A DNA stretch of 64,000 nucleotides from Bacillota bacterium (GTDB taxonomy: Bacteria > Bacillota > Clostridia > Christensenellales > Borkfalkiaceae), in the NCBI GenBank assembly GCA_019423125.1, contig JAHZBZ010000005.1, forward strand, positions 56,885-120,884, given 5' to 3'. The notes under the pieces are model-generated. The model saw only the letters and a program-made list of their open reading frames with translations. It ran no database searches and was not told the origin of the DNA. Position 1 is the first letter of the stretch; every line of letters starts with the position of its first letter. Of this stretch, positions 1 through 8,468 are shown piece after piece. Position numbers and translations under genes: made by a program.

Positions 1-609
1 GCGCTCGTGCTGCGCGCGTTCAACGACAAAGAGGTTTCCGAGTTCGCCTCTTACAGCGACATCCCCGTCATCAACGGCATTTCCGACGTCGCGCATCCCC
101 TGCAGATCCTGTCCGACCTGTTCACCGTGTGGGAGAAAAAGGGAAGGCTGGACGGGCTCAAGCTCGCCTACATCGGCGACGGGAACAACGTCGCGAACTC
201 CCTGATCATCGGCGGCTCCAAGGTCAACATGGACATCGCGATCGCGAGCCCGCACGGCTACAGCCCCGACAAGGAGGTGGTAGACCGCGCGATGCAGTAC
301 AGCGACGTGCTCATCACCGACGACATCGCCGAGGCGGTGCGCGGCGCCGACATCGTCTATACGGACGTGTTCATCTCGATGGGCGACGACGACGACGAGG
401 AAAAGCGCGAAAAACTCGCGCGCTACCGCGTCACGCCCGAGGTCATGGCGCTCGCGAAGGAAGACGCCGTGTTCATGCACTGCATGCCCGCGCGGCGGGG
501 CGAGGAAGTCTCCGAAGAGGTCATCGACGGAAAACAGTCCATCGTCTACGACCAGGCGGAAAACAGACTGCACATCAACAAGGCGGTGCTCGCACTGCTT
601 CTCAAGTAG
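1..609 (+). CDS. argF: Ornithine carbamoyltransferase, C-terminal part (5' end outside window)
   Basis: The frame is open from base 1, so the gene starts before the window; about 202 C-terminal residues are visible. They cover the end of the carbamoyl-phosphate domain and the ornithine domain: an HPxQ motif (here HPLQ; HPCQ is usual), the Rossmann-type segment YIGDGNNVANSL, the ISMG motif of the ornithine-binding loop, and HCMPARRGEEV with the catalytic Cys and Arg. The enzyme makes citrulline from ornithine and carbamoyl phosphate in the cytoplasm (arginine synthesis, or catabolism in the reverse direction). The C-terminal VYDQAENRLHINKA motif is typical of anabolic OTCases. The Leu in HPLQ is a mild variation. 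A strong terminator follows at once. Confidence 0.93.
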   Translation, partial: ALVLRAFNDKEVSEFASYSDIPVINGISDVAHPLQILSDLFTVWEKKGRLDGLKLAYIGDGNNVANSLIIGGSKVNMDIAIASPHGYSPDKEVVDRAMQYSDVLITDDIAEAVRGADIVYTDVFISMGDDDDEEKREKLARYRVTPEVMALAKEDAVFMHCMPARRGEEVSEEVIDGKQSIVYDQAENRLHINKAVLALLLK

Positions 610-621
610 ACCAAAGACACA

Positions 622-651
622 ACGGCGCGCGCATCCGCGCGCCGTTTTTTT
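622..651 (+). terminator. Intrinsic terminator of argF
   Basis: A perfect 10-bp stem (622-631 with 636-645) with loop CATC is followed by a run of T to 651, 13 bases after the argF stop. It separates argF from the dipeptidase gene, whose Shine-Dalgarno AAAGGAGG lies directly behind it. Confidence 0.9.
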
Positions 652-669
652 GAAAAAAAGGAGGAACGC

Positions 670-1941
670 ATGACGGATATCGTAAAAGCCTGCACGGACG
701 ACATCGCGCGGCTGGTGCGCATCGACAGCTCGCAGGCAGAGCCGCTGCCCGGAAAGCCTTTCGGCGAGGGCGCGGCAGAGGCGCTCGCGCGCTTTCTCGC
801 TCTCGCGGAAAAATTCGGGTTCGAGACCAAAAATTACGACAACTACGCGGGCGAGGCGATCTTCGGCGAGGGCGAGGACCTCGGCGTGCTCTGCCACCTC
901 GACGTAGTGCCCGCGGGCAAGGGCTGGACCTTCCCGCCCTTCGGCGGCGTCATCGACGGCGGAAAGCTGTACGGGCGCGGGACCATGGACGACAAGGGCC
1001 CCGCCGTCATCTGCCTGTACTGTCTCAAAGCGCTCAAAGAGGAGGGATTCCGCCCGAAAAGACGCATCCGACTGATCGTCGGGTGCAACGAGGAAAGCGG
1101 ATGGGCGTGCATCGATCACCTCAAAAAATGCGCCGCGCTTCCGCGCGAGGGGTTCTCGCCCGACGCCGATTTTCCCGCGATCTATGCGGAAAAGGGCATT
1201 CTGCAATTTGAATGCGCCTTTCCCCTGCCCGACGCGCCCTTCTCCGCGCTTGCGGCGGGCGAACGCGCCAACATGGTGTGCGAGCGCGCCGAGGCGGTGC
1301 CCTGCCGCGCCGTCGCGTGCACCGAGGGAGTCACCGCCGAGGACGGAAAGCTCGTCGCGCGCGGAAAGAGCGCCCATGCCTCCACCCCCGACGAGGGCGT
1401 CAATGCGCTGGGGCTCTTGCTCGCCTGCTTCACGCAGGCGGACGCGCGCGTGGAGGAACTGTACGAAGTCCTCTTCCGCGACCGCGCAAAGCTGAAAGAG
1501 ATCGCCGATTTTACGGGCAGTCTCACCTTTTCACCGAACGTCGCGCGGTACGAAGGAGGCATTCTGTACGTCACCGTCGACGTGCGCTGCCCCGCGACCG
1601 TGCCCTACGAAAAGATGTGCGCTTTGCCTGAGAAGCTGGGCGCGCCCTTCCGCCTCCTGCATTGCCAGCGGGCACTGTGCAACGACCCTTCTTCCTTCCT
1701 GCTCACCGCGCTCCGCCGCGTCTACGAACAGGAGACGGGCAAGGACGGCACCCCCCTCGCCATCGGCGGCGGCACCTATGCGCGCGCGCTGGAGAACGGC
1801 GCGGGGTTCGGGCCGCAGTTTCCTGACGAGCCTTCCACCATCCACCAAAAAGACGAGTACATCTCTCTCGAAAACATCGAAAAGCTGCTGCGCATCTACA
1901 CCGCCGCGCTCCGCGCGCTCACCGCGCGGGACGCCGTGTAA
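670..1941 (+). CDS. M20 family dipeptidase, PepV/Sapep-like
   Basis: A 423-residue metallopeptidase of the M20A dipeptidase group, which removes N-terminal residues from dipeptides and unblocked short peptides in the cytoplasm. Metal ligands and catalytic residues are visible in order: HLDVVP (His76, Asp78), MDDKGP (Asp107/108), NEESG (Glu141 base, Glu142), PDADFP (about Asp165-167) and a C-terminal IHQKDE His. The lid domain occupies about 185-300. The substrate-side GGGTYARAL segment near 365 matches PepV. The ATG sits 5 bases after GGAGG. It is monocistronic between two terminators. It could be annotated as carnosinase-like or Xaa-His dipeptidase; substrate preference cannot be read from the sequence. 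Confidence 0.88.
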   Translation: MTDIVKACTDDIARLVRIDSSQAEPLPGKPFGEGAAEALARFLALAEKFGFETKNYDNYAGEAIFGEGEDLGVLCHLDVVPAGKGWTFPPFGGVIDGGKLYGRGTMDDKGPAVICLYCLKALKEEGFRPKRRIRLIVGCNEESGWACIDHLKKCAALPREGFSPDADFPAIYAEKGILQFECAFPLPDAPFSALAAGERANMVCERAEAVPCRAVACTEGVTAEDGKLVARGKSAHASTPDEGVNALGLLLACFTQADARVEELYEVLFRDRAKLKEIADFTGSLTFSPNVARYEGGILYVTVDVRCPATVPYEKMCALPEKLGAPFRLLHCQRALCNDPSSFLLTALRRVYEQETGKDGTPLAIGGGTYARALENGAGFGPQFPDEPSTIHQKDEYISLENIEKLLRIYTAALRALTARDAV

Positions 1942-1967
1942 AAGCGCGCCCTCTTTGACAATCGCTA

Positions 1968-1996
1968 CCGCCGCGCCCCGCGCGGCGGATTTTTTT
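1968..1996 (+). terminator. Intrinsic terminator of the dipeptidase gene
   Basis: An 8-bp GC stem (1968-1975 with 1981-1988) with loop CCCCG is followed by ATTTTTTT, 26 bases after the stop codon. Confidence 0.88.
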
Positions 1997-2015
1997 GCCA
2001 AAAATCGCGTGCCTC

Positions 2016-2350
2016 AGAAAAGAGCGGCGCGCAGAAACCGACCGCGCCCGCCGAAACCTTCTTTCGGGAATTCGTCATGCAGGAAACCGCCCTTCGGGGA
2101 GCACCGCGGGCGCAAAATGCAGAAAAGAGCGGCGCGCAGAAGCCGACCGCGCCCGCCGAGACCCTTGTTCGGGCTTGCGCCATGCGGGAAACCGCCCTTC
2201 GGGGAGCACCGCGGGCGCAAAATGCAGAAAAGAGCGGCGCGCAGAAGCCGACCGCGCCCGCCGAAACCCTTTTTCGAACATTCGTCATGCAGGAAACCGC
2301 CCTTCGGGGAGCACCGCGGGCGCAAAATGCAAAAAAGAGCGACGCACAGC
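2016..2350. repeat. 105-bp tandem repeat, 3.2 copies
   Basis: Copies start at 2016, 2121 and 2226, exactly 105 bp apart, and a partial fourth starts at 2331. About 75 bases per unit are nearly invariant (AAAAGAGCGGCGCGCAGAA..., then GGAAACCGCCCTTCGGGGAG... to the end of the unit); a ~30-base inner block (about 2060-2085 in copy 1) varies. The period is a multiple of three and the DNA is GC-rich, so several frames on both strands stay open, but none has a ribosome binding site and I do not call a protein. GCGCCCGC and GCGGGCGC within a unit can pair. It lies between a terminator and the promoter of the next small gene; function unknown. Confidence 0.9.
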
Positions 2351-2635
2351 CGCGCGCGAAAAGGCTATCCGCAGAAAAAGAATTCGAACATCCGAAAAAC
2401 ATGCGCGCCATACCTTCCGCGCGCGCTTTTTTCTCTTCCCGTTACCACATTCCGCCGCACCAAAAAGGTCACTTTTTTATTAGGACAAGAAAGGCGGCAA
2501 CAGAAGTCGTGCGGTCATTTTTCGGCAAATTCCTCGACAAAACGCGCCTCCGTGCGGCGTAAGTATGAAAAAAATAAACTTTTACAAGATAAAATTTGCA
2601 AATGAAGAGCGAATTTAACGGACTTTTTCAGATTC

Positions 2636-2664
2636 TTGCCTTTTTCGGACTGCTGTGATATACT
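2636..2664 (+). promoter_or_regulatory. Promoter of the small gene at 2753
   Basis: TTGCCT (2636-2641), a 17-base spacer and TATACT (2659-2664) with an extended TG two bases upstream. It is the best sigma-A match in this gap and lies about 85 bases before the start codon. Confidence 0.72.
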
Positions 2665-2752
2665 GTAAACGTATTGCAGACAGCCATACTTGCAACACGA
2701 CAACCACGCATACGCGGCCCAACGATAAAAATAATACAGGAGGTCCATGGCA

Positions 2753-2986
2753 ATGAAAAAGACGTTCAAAGGCAAAGTCTATGACACCGACGAGATGACC
2801 GTTGTCAAAAAGGTGACGTACGGCACGTTCGGCGATCCCACCGGCTACGAAGAGACTCTTTACGTCGCCGAAAACGGCACGTATTTCCTCTACAACTTCG
2901 GCGGAGAGCAGTCCCCCTATGCGTCCGAGAAGCTGGTCAACCTTTCCAAGGCGAAAGCAGCTGCTTGGGAAAAAGAGAACGCATAA
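2753..2986 (+). CDS. Small conserved-looking hypothetical protein (77 aa)
   Basis: A 77-residue soluble protein without signal peptide or membrane segment. I start it at the ATG at 2753 (MKKTFKGK), nine bases after GGAGG; the ATG at 2747 is only three bases away from it and would add MA. The pattern YEETLYVAENGTYFLYNFGG then Ser-Pro-Tyr-Ala and a final NLSKAKAAAWE resembles small proteins of unknown function in Clostridia that end with a 'LS/LT-xx-A-xx-W' helix; this is recollection of a pattern, not a search result. It has its own extended -10 promoter, an ideal ribosome binding site and a strong terminator, so it is probably expressed well. Function unknown. Confidence 0.75.
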   Translation: MKKTFKGKVYDTDEMTVVKKVTYGTFGDPTGYEETLYVAENGTYFLYNFGGEQSPYASEKLVNLSKAKAAAWEKENA

Positions 2987-2999
2987 CTTTTGACAGGCA

Positions 3000-3035
3000 A
3001 AAAAGCCGTCGGACCTTTCGGTCCGACGGCTTTTT
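3000..3035 (+). terminator. Intrinsic terminator of the small gene
   Basis: An 11-bp perfect stem (3005-3015 with 3020-3030), loop TTTC, flanked by A5 and T5, 14 bases after the stop codon. The flanking A and T runs would let it act in both directions. Confidence 0.93.
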
Positions 3036-3138
3036 CTATTTTCTGCGCGCACACCGCAGGGAAAAGCAAAAGCAAGCCCGCGCGCCCGCGCATGATTTTT
3101 GCGCGAGCGCGCGGACGCATAGATTTGGGAGCAAGGTG

Positions 3139-3370
3139 ATCGCGCAGACCGCAAGGCAATCGACAAAGAGCGGCACGACCGCAAGGCAATCGACCAAAGA
3201 GCGGCACAACTGCGCAGACCACAAGGCAACCGACCAAAGAGCGGCACGACCGCACAGAGCGAAAGGCAACCGACCAAAGAGCGGCACAACTGCGCAGACC
3301 GCAAGGCAATCGACCAAAGAGCGGCGCGACCGCGCAGACCGCAAGGCAATGGCACGACCGCGCAGACCGC
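3139..3370. repeat. Degenerate ~39-bp tandem repeat, about 6 units
   Basis: Units are built from GCAAGGCAATCGACCAAAGA, then GCGGCAC, then AACTGCGCAGACC or GACCGCACAGA-type variants. Individual blocks are dropped or altered, so the period is irregular around 39 bp. No start site or ribosome binding site supports translation. Together with the 105-bp repeat it brackets the small gene at 2753. There are no unique spacers and no cas genes, so it is not CRISPR. Confidence 0.75.
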
Positions 3371-3404
3371 GAGAGAAACACGCACGGCACGCGGCAAAAG
3401 CAAC

Positions 3405-3449
3405 GAACAGCGGCGGGGCGCGCAGGGCATGCGCGCCCCGCCGCTGTTC
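3405..3449. other. Long perfect inverted repeat (hairpin)
   Basis: Two 19-base arms (3405-3423 and 3431-3449) are perfectly complementary around AGGGCAT. No T run follows on either strand, so it is a poor terminator; it may be an extragenic palindrome at the end of the 39-bp repeat block. Confidence 0.7.
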
Positions 3450-3515
3450 AAATAAACATTTTCTTCTCCATGCGGCAAGAGGCCCCTCCCCTATTCGGAT
3501 GCGGCATCGGAACGC

Positions 3516-3549
3516 AAAAGGGCGCGCCCTTCCGACGGAAGGGCGCGCC
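3516..3549 (-). terminator. Intrinsic terminator of the glycosyltransferase gene
   Basis: Read on the minus strand, a 13-bp stem (3537-3549 with 3521-3533) with loop GTC is followed by TTTT. It lies about 90 bases downstream of the stop codon of the glycosyltransferase at 3640. Confidence 0.75.
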
Positions 3550-3639
3550 TGCGAAGATGAACTGCGGAACTTGTCCGCCTGTTTCTTTTGTGTCACTGCC
3601 GCATATTTTCTCTTTACGAAGAACGGGGACCGCCGCGCG

Positions 3640-4668
3640 TCAACTGCATTTGAGCACCGCGCGGAAGAACTTGTAACCGAGCATCATGAAACCGCCGCGC
3701 ATGCGGAACGGCATCCAGTTGACGAGCGCGGGATACGACCTGTGGCGGAGATATCCGTACATCTTTTTGTCGCGCGCTTTCAGGTCCGCCCAGAGCGAGG
3801 CGAGCGCCGCCTTGCGCGCGGGGATGTTGTCCTTTCCGCCCGTGGTGAACATCATCGTCAGCGTCATTAAAACGCCGAGGCAATGGAACATGTATTTGCG
3901 AAGCCCGCGGGGGAGCCTTTCGAGCTCCTCGTAGGTGTACGAATCCAGCATCTCGCGCATGACGCGGATCTGCTGTTCGTAACGCTTGACGATGTTCGCC
4001 GCGCTCACGGACTGGTCTTCCCTGCCGATGAAATAGCGGTAAAGGTCGACGTCCATGTAATAGATGCTCTCCATGAACGGGAGCGGCTTATACGCAAAGA
4101 GGTTGTCCACATAGAAGGTATGCTCGGGCAGGACGGTACCGCTCGCGCGGAGCTTTTCCGTCTTGTACATCAGCGAATGCATCAACAGCACGGATGAGGT
4201 GTGGAAAGGTTTGACCTTGTCCCAGCCGCACAGCGTCTCCACGGGGAAATTCGCCTTGAAGTTTCGCACGAAGCGCGTGTTCGCATACACCTTTTCGTAG
4301 ACAAAATTCGTGACGTAAAGGTCGGGAAGACAGCCCTTGTCCCTGTGTTCGCGCATGCGCGCGAGCAGTTTTGCAAGCGCCTCTTCGTCCAGCCAGTCGT
4401 CCGAATCCACCACTTTGTAATAGAGCCCTTCCGCAAGTTCGAGCCCCTTGTTGACCCCCGAGCCGTGCCCGCCGTTCTCCTTGTGAACGGCGCGCACCTG
4501 CGGATATTTCTGAGCATACTCGTCAGCGATGGCCGCAGTGTCGTCTTTGGAACCGTCGTTGACGATCACGATCTCTACGTCCTCCCCGCCCGTCAGCAAC
4601 GTATCGAGGCAGTGCCGCATATACGCCGCCGAGTTATAGCAGGGAACAGCGAACGTGATGAGTTTCAT
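3640..4668 (-). CDS. Glycosyltransferase family 2 (GT-A fold)
   Basis: 342 residues. The N-terminal ~120 residues are a classic GT2 nucleotide-sugar domain: TFAVPCYNSAAYMRHCLDTL, IVIVNDGSKDDT, KENGGHGSGVNKGL and the metal-binding VVDSDDW (DxD) near residue 90. The rest is a helical acceptor region without clear membrane segments. It transfers a sugar, probably to a cell-surface glycan or glycolipid on the cytoplasmic side of the membrane; donor and acceptor are unknown. An AGGAG site lies about 11 bases before the ATG. It follows the GtrA-like gene by 65 bases and may be its last operon partner, which fits a lipid-linked sugar pathway. Confidence 0.88.
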   Translation of the reverse strand: MKLITFAVPCYNSAAYMRHCLDTLLTGGEDVEIVIVNDGSKDDTAAIADEYAQKYPQVRAVHKENGGHGSGVNKGLELAEGLYYKVVDSDDWLDEEALAKLLARMREHRDKGCLPDLYVTNFVYEKVYANTRFVRNFKANFPVETLCGWDKVKPFHTSSVLLMHSLMYKTEKLRASGTVLPEHTFYVDNLFAYKPLPFMESIYYMDVDLYRYFIGREDQSVSAANIVKRYEQQIRVMREMLDSYTYEELERLPRGLRKYMFHCLGVLMTLTMMFTTGGKDNIPARKAALASLWADLKARDKKMYGYLRHRSYPALVNWMPFRMRGGFMMLGYKFFRAVLKCS

Positions 4669-4733
4669 CGATCAATCTACTCCTGTATAATTTTTTTGTC
4701 CGTAAAGAAAAGTCTGTGCAAAATTGAGAAGAT

Positions 4734-5825
4734 TTACGCCTGCTGTGCCTTGCGTGCCGCGCGCGCTGCGAGGATCTGGCGGACGACCTCCTCCCCTTCG
4801 GGGACGATTTTGTCGCGCTCTGCGATCGCTTCGAGAGCTTCCGCGCGGAATTTCGCCGCCGCCTGGTTGAACTCGGCGGCCTCTTCCGTCTTGCCTGCGG
4901 CCTCCGCCTTGGCGGCATGAGACTTCATGCTCTGGTAGCCGATGATCTTGGACTCGGCAAGGGACTTGGCGGAAGCCATGCCCTTCTCTGCGTCGAACCT
5001 GCGCTTGTTCTCGTCCGCGATGGTGTAAGCGAGGAAAGCCTTGTCATACGCAGCCTGCGCCGACGCGATGCGGCCGGCATCGCCGCTTGCCTTCGCCTCT
5101 TCGAGCGCGCTCTTCGCAGCTTCCATTTTCTTGGTCTTGGAAGCGAGCATCTTGTTGACGTCGGGGAAGATCACGAGGAAGACGAAGAAGAAGATGATCA
5201 TAGAGACGCCGCCGGTGATGAACGTCTTGACGAGGTTCGCGACCGCAGCGGGCCAGCCCCAATAGGACAGGAAGGGAGACACGATGCCCCACAGAGCGCT
5301 CGTGAAGATGGAAACACCCACCCAGCCGATGAAATACCACATCGCCTGGTACCAAGGATTGCCGTGCGAACGGAAGGTGATGTTCCTCTGCAGGGGGAAG
5401 TTGATGCACTGAGCCGTAAAGACGGCGATCTCAAACGCGATGAAGTTGCCGAGGCCGCTGCAAGGGTCGACGGCACCGCTCTCAAGATACTTGGTGGGTT
5501 CGTTGAAGATCGCATAAGTGAAGGTCTCGCCGCCGAGCTTGAAGTCGACCGCGGGCCAGACGAATTCGATCTCCGCAAGCCCTGCGAACGCGTAAGGGAG
5601 GAAGGTCATGACGAGGTACTGCCAGATCGTGACGCCCATACTGAACACAAAGAAGAAGAAGATCTTGTAAGCGAGATCCGCAAGCTTCTTGTGCTTCTCG
5701 GTGAAGCCGTACCAGCCTCCCAGCCACCAGCGCGCGATCTTCTGAAAGAACGCGACGAATGCATTTTCCGAAAGAGGCTTCGGCTGAAGCTTAGCCTCTT
5801 CTTCCATTGCGAGCTCTTTTTCCAT
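4734..5825 (-). CDS. GtrA-like polytopic membrane protein with coiled-coil tail
   Basis: 363 residues. Residues about 45-205 hold four hydrophobic segments, and the segment INFPLQRNITFRSHGN recalls the conserved loop of the GtrA/DPMS family, whose members help move or use lipid-linked sugars in the membrane. From about residue 205 the protein is charged, Ala/Glu/Lys-rich and predicted coiled coil (KTKKMEAAKSALEEAKASGD...), ending KAQQA; this ~155-residue extension is not part of the normal ~130-residue GtrA family. It lies 29 bases after the GH3 gene and before the glycosyltransferase, so all three may be co-transcribed. The family call is tentative. Confidence 0.55.
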   Translation of the reverse strand: MEKELAMEEEAKLQPKPLSENAFVAFFQKIARWWLGGWYGFTEKHKKLADLAYKIFFFFVFSMGVTIWQYLVMTFLPYAFAGLAEIEFVWPAVDFKLGGETFTYAIFNEPTKYLESGAVDPCSGLGNFIAFEIAVFTAQCINFPLQRNITFRSHGNPWYQAMWYFIGWVGVSIFTSALWGIVSPFLSYWGWPAAVANLVKTFITGGVSMIIFFFVFLVIFPDVNKMLASKTKKMEAAKSALEEAKASGDAGRIASAQAAYDKAFLAYTIADENKRRFDAEKGMASAKSLAESKIIGYQSMKSHAAKAEAAGKTEEAAEFNQAAAKFRAEALEAIAERDKIVPEGEEVVRQILAARAARKAQQA

Positions 5826-5854
5826 GTTTGTTGGTCTCCTTTTCCTATAATTTT

Positions 5855-8308
5855 TTATTTATTCTCGACTTTCTTGTCGTCTTTTTTGCCGTTCTTGTCT
5901 TCCTTGGGCTTTTTCTCCTTGGAAAGGAACTGGCCGAGGCCTTTGAAGAGATGCCCGTTGAAGATCATCAGCATCGCCTCCATCTGACGACGGCTCATCC
6001 CGCCGAACTTCGCGATGCCGCGGATAGGCTGATGGTAGACGCCCATCATGATGGTATTCGCGAGCGTGCGGTTGCCCGTCTTCCACAGGAAGGCATGCGC
6101 GAAGCGGATGGCGCCCGAGAACGCCCTGCCGACCCAACGTCTGGAGAAGCGCAGATCGTCCACCGTGCAGTTCTCATGAATGACCATGCGGCGCTTCTTG
6201 TAGAACTTGTAGCCTGCGGGAGGGATAGGTCTGCCGAGCAGAGCGGTGAACTCTTCGGGGCCGACGTCCTCCGCCTTGCCGCTGTAATAGGAAGGAAGCT
6301 GTGCGGGATCGTAAGGATATTCCTTGGTCGTGCCCTCTTTCGCGATCTCGCCCTGCAGGCGGATGTCCTCGCAGGAGGCGCCGATCATGACCTGATAGGT
6401 GCCCTCTTCCACTTCCCACTTGTTCGTCTTGACGTTGAAATAGCGGAAGGTGCGCTTGTCGAACGGGATCTCGACCTTTTTGCTCTCGCCCGCATGCAGG
6501 AACACCTTTGCAAAGCCCTTGAGCTCGCGGGCGGGACGGAACACCTTCGCATCCGCCTTGCCGATGTACAGCTGCGCGACCTCTGCGCCGTCCTTTTCGC
6601 CGATGTTCTGAATGGTGAAGGAAACGCCATTCTCATCCACTTTGAGATCGGAGTACTTGAACGCCGTATAGGAAAGGCCGTAGCCGAACGGATAACGGAC
6701 GGGAACGCCCGCGGTCGTGTAATAGCGATAGCCGACGTACATGCCCTCGCGGTATTCGACGGTGCACGCCTTGCCGGGGAAACGGGAAGCCGAAGAGCAG
6801 TCTTCATACTTGAAAGGATAGCTCTCCGCGAGCTTGCCGGACGGGTTGACCGCGCCCGTGAGCACGTCGAGCATCGCGCGCGCGCCCGCCTGGCCGTACA
6901 GATAGCCGTGCACGATCGCGTCTGCGTGTTCGACGGTATCCAGCTCGACCGCGCTGCCGCAGGAGAGGACGACGACGACCTTCTTCTTGAGGCGCAGGAT
7001 GCTCCCGAGCACTTTGAGCTGGTTTGCGGGGATCTTCATGTCGCGGCGGTCGATGCCCTCCGCTTCGCTGACCTCGTCCAGTCCCGTGAAGAAGAGGACG
7101 GTGTCCGCCTTGGTCGCGAGACGCACCGCCTCGTTTTCCAATTTATTTTTGATCTTGCCGTAGCGGTCATAGCCCTGCGCAAAGCCGATATATTTGAGGC
7201 TGTACTCGGGCAGACACTCCAGAATGTTGTCCAGTTTGGTGGGATTGACGACCGAGCTGCCCGCGCCCTGATAACGGGGGGTCTGCGCGAAGTCGCCGAT
7301 GACGCAGATCTTCTCCTCGCTGCCGAGCGGGAGAGCCGCGTGTTCGTTTTTGAGAAGGACGATGCTCTCCGCCGCGCACTGCTGCGCAAACAGGTGATGT
7401 TCGTCCTCGTTGAACTGACGAGGCGCCGCCTTGACGGCCTTGTCGGTATTGAAGATCAGATCGAGCAGACGGTCGAGACATTCGTCGACCAGCGCTTCGT
7501 CCAGCCTGCCCTCCTTGACCGCCTTGATGATGTCCTCGTTGCCGTATTTGCAGCAGGGCATTTCCAGCTCGTTGCCCGCGACTACGCCTTCGACGCGGTC
7601 GTTACAGCCCGCCCAGTCGGTGACCACGACGCCTTCATACTTCCACTCGCCGCGGAGGATGTCGCGCATCAGGTGCATATTCTCGTTGGTATGCGTGCCG
7701 TTGAGCTTGTTGTAGGAGGACATGATCGTGCAGGGCTTGCCCTCGTCGATCGCGATCTCGAAGCCGGTCAGGTAGATCTCGCGCATCGTGCGTTCGTCGA
7801 TGACCGAATCGATGACCATGCGGCGCGCCTCCTGGTTGTTCGCCGCAAAGTGTTTGAGGCAGGCAGAGACACCGTTTTTCTGGATGCCGCGCACATACGC
7901 GCCCGCCATTTTGCCCGCGAGCAGCGGATCCTCCGAGAAATACTCGAAGTTGCGCCCGCACAGGGGGTTTCTCTTGATGTTCATGCCGGGGCCGAGCAGG
8001 ACGTTGACGCTCTGCGCCGCCGCCTCTTCGCCGAGGTATTCGCCGAGTTTTTCGCCCAGCGCCTCGTTCCAGCTGTTCGCCATCGTCGCGGCCGTCGGGT
8101 AGCACGTCGCGGGGACGGAGGCGTTCAGGCCGAGGTGGTCGGACGCCGCCGCCTGCTTGCGCAGGCCGTGAGGGCCGTCCGAGAGGAATGCCGAGGGAAT
8201 GCCGTACTGTTCATATTCCGTCGTCGACCAGAAATCGCGGCCGGACATGAGCGCGGCTTTTTCCTCGATGCTCATCTTCTTGATAATTTCCGCATACTTC
8301 ATCTTCAC
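5855..8308 (-). CDS. GH3 beta-glucosidase-type enzyme, canonical domain order, cytoplasmic
   Basis: 817 residues, no signal peptide. The (beta/alpha)8-like catalytic domain comes first (about 1-270) with SDGPHGLR, GRNFEYFSEDP, KHFAANNQE and the nucleophile Asp231 in VVVTDWAG. It is followed by the GH3 C-terminal alpha/beta domain (about 300-530), a fibronectin-III-like domain (about 560-640, GEKDGAEVAQLYIG) and an unusual ~150-residue tail with a Lys-rich end. It probably hydrolyses beta-glucosides or short beta-glucans taken up from outside. GTG at 8308 is five bases after GGAG; ATG at 8302 is the alternative. Unlike the other complete GH3 enzymes in this window, it is not permuted and has no membrane anchor. 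Substrate is inferred from the family only. Confidence 0.85.
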   Translation of the reverse strand: MKMKYAEIIKKMSIEEKAALMSGRDFWSTTEYEQYGIPSAFLSDGPHGLRKQAAASDHLGLNASVPATCYPTAATMANSWNEALGEKLGEYLGEEAAAQSVNVLLGPGMNIKRNPLCGRNFEYFSEDPLLAGKMAGAYVRGIQKNGVSACLKHFAANNQEARRMVIDSVIDERTMREIYLTGFEIAIDEGKPCTIMSSYNKLNGTHTNENMHLMRDILRGEWKYEGVVVTDWAGCNDRVEGVVAGNELEMPCCKYGNEDIIKAVKEGRLDEALVDECLDRLLDLIFNTDKAVKAAPRQFNEDEHHLFAQQCAAESIVLLKNEHAALPLGSEEKICVIGDFAQTPRYQGAGSSVVNPTKLDNILECLPEYSLKYIGFAQGYDRYGKIKNKLENEAVRLATKADTVLFFTGLDEVSEAEGIDRRDMKIPANQLKVLGSILRLKKKVVVVLSCGSAVELDTVEHADAIVHGYLYGQAGARAMLDVLTGAVNPSGKLAESYPFKYEDCSSASRFPGKACTVEYREGMYVGYRYYTTAGVPVRYPFGYGLSYTAFKYSDLKVDENGVSFTIQNIGEKDGAEVAQLYIGKADAKVFRPARELKGFAKVFLHAGESKKVEIPFDKRTFRYFNVKTNKWEVEEGTYQVMIGASCEDIRLQGEIAKEGTTKEYPYDPAQLPSYYSGKAEDVGPEEFTALLGRPIPPAGYKFYKKRRMVIHENCTVDDLRFSRRWVGRAFSGAIRFAHAFLWKTGNRTLANTIMMGVYHQPIRGIAKFGGMSRRQMEAMLMIFNGHLFKGLGQFLSKEKKPKEDKNGKKDDKKVENK

Positions 8309-8357
8309 TCAATCTCCGTTAGGGCACACTTTTCAGCATGCCATTTTTATTATTTTT

Positions 8358-8363
8358 ATGATA
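8358..8363 (-). promoter_or_regulatory. Possible extended -10 of the GH3 gene
   Basis: TATCAT preceded by TGT on the minus strand, about 50 bases before the start codon. No good -35 box lies 17 bases upstream, so this is weak. Confidence 0.35.
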
Positions 8364-8468
8364 ACATATTTTTTGCAAAAAGGAAAGGGTTCGGCACATT
8401 TTGCTCATTTTTCATCGTAAAATGCACTTTTGCCTCTTCTTTTGCCCGATCCCGTCCTCTGCCGCCGC

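Noticed and set aside
1778..2605. Overlapping open frames through the 105-bp repeat, which would encode repetitive basic proteins.
   Set aside because: Open in several frames on both strands only because the period is a multiple of three; no Shine-Dalgarno, and one frame overlaps the dipeptidase gene and its terminator.
2016..3370. CRISPR array.
   Set aside because: Repeats are long or irregular, inner blocks are related to each other rather than unique spacers, and no cas gene is present.
3405..3449. Strong intrinsic terminator.
   Set aside because: The hairpin is excellent but no T run follows on either strand, and dedicated terminators already lie at 3000 and 3521.
3640..5825. Capsule or O-antigen cluster.
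   Set aside because: Only one glycosyltransferase and one GtrA-like protein are present; no polymerase, flippase or nucleotide-sugar genes.
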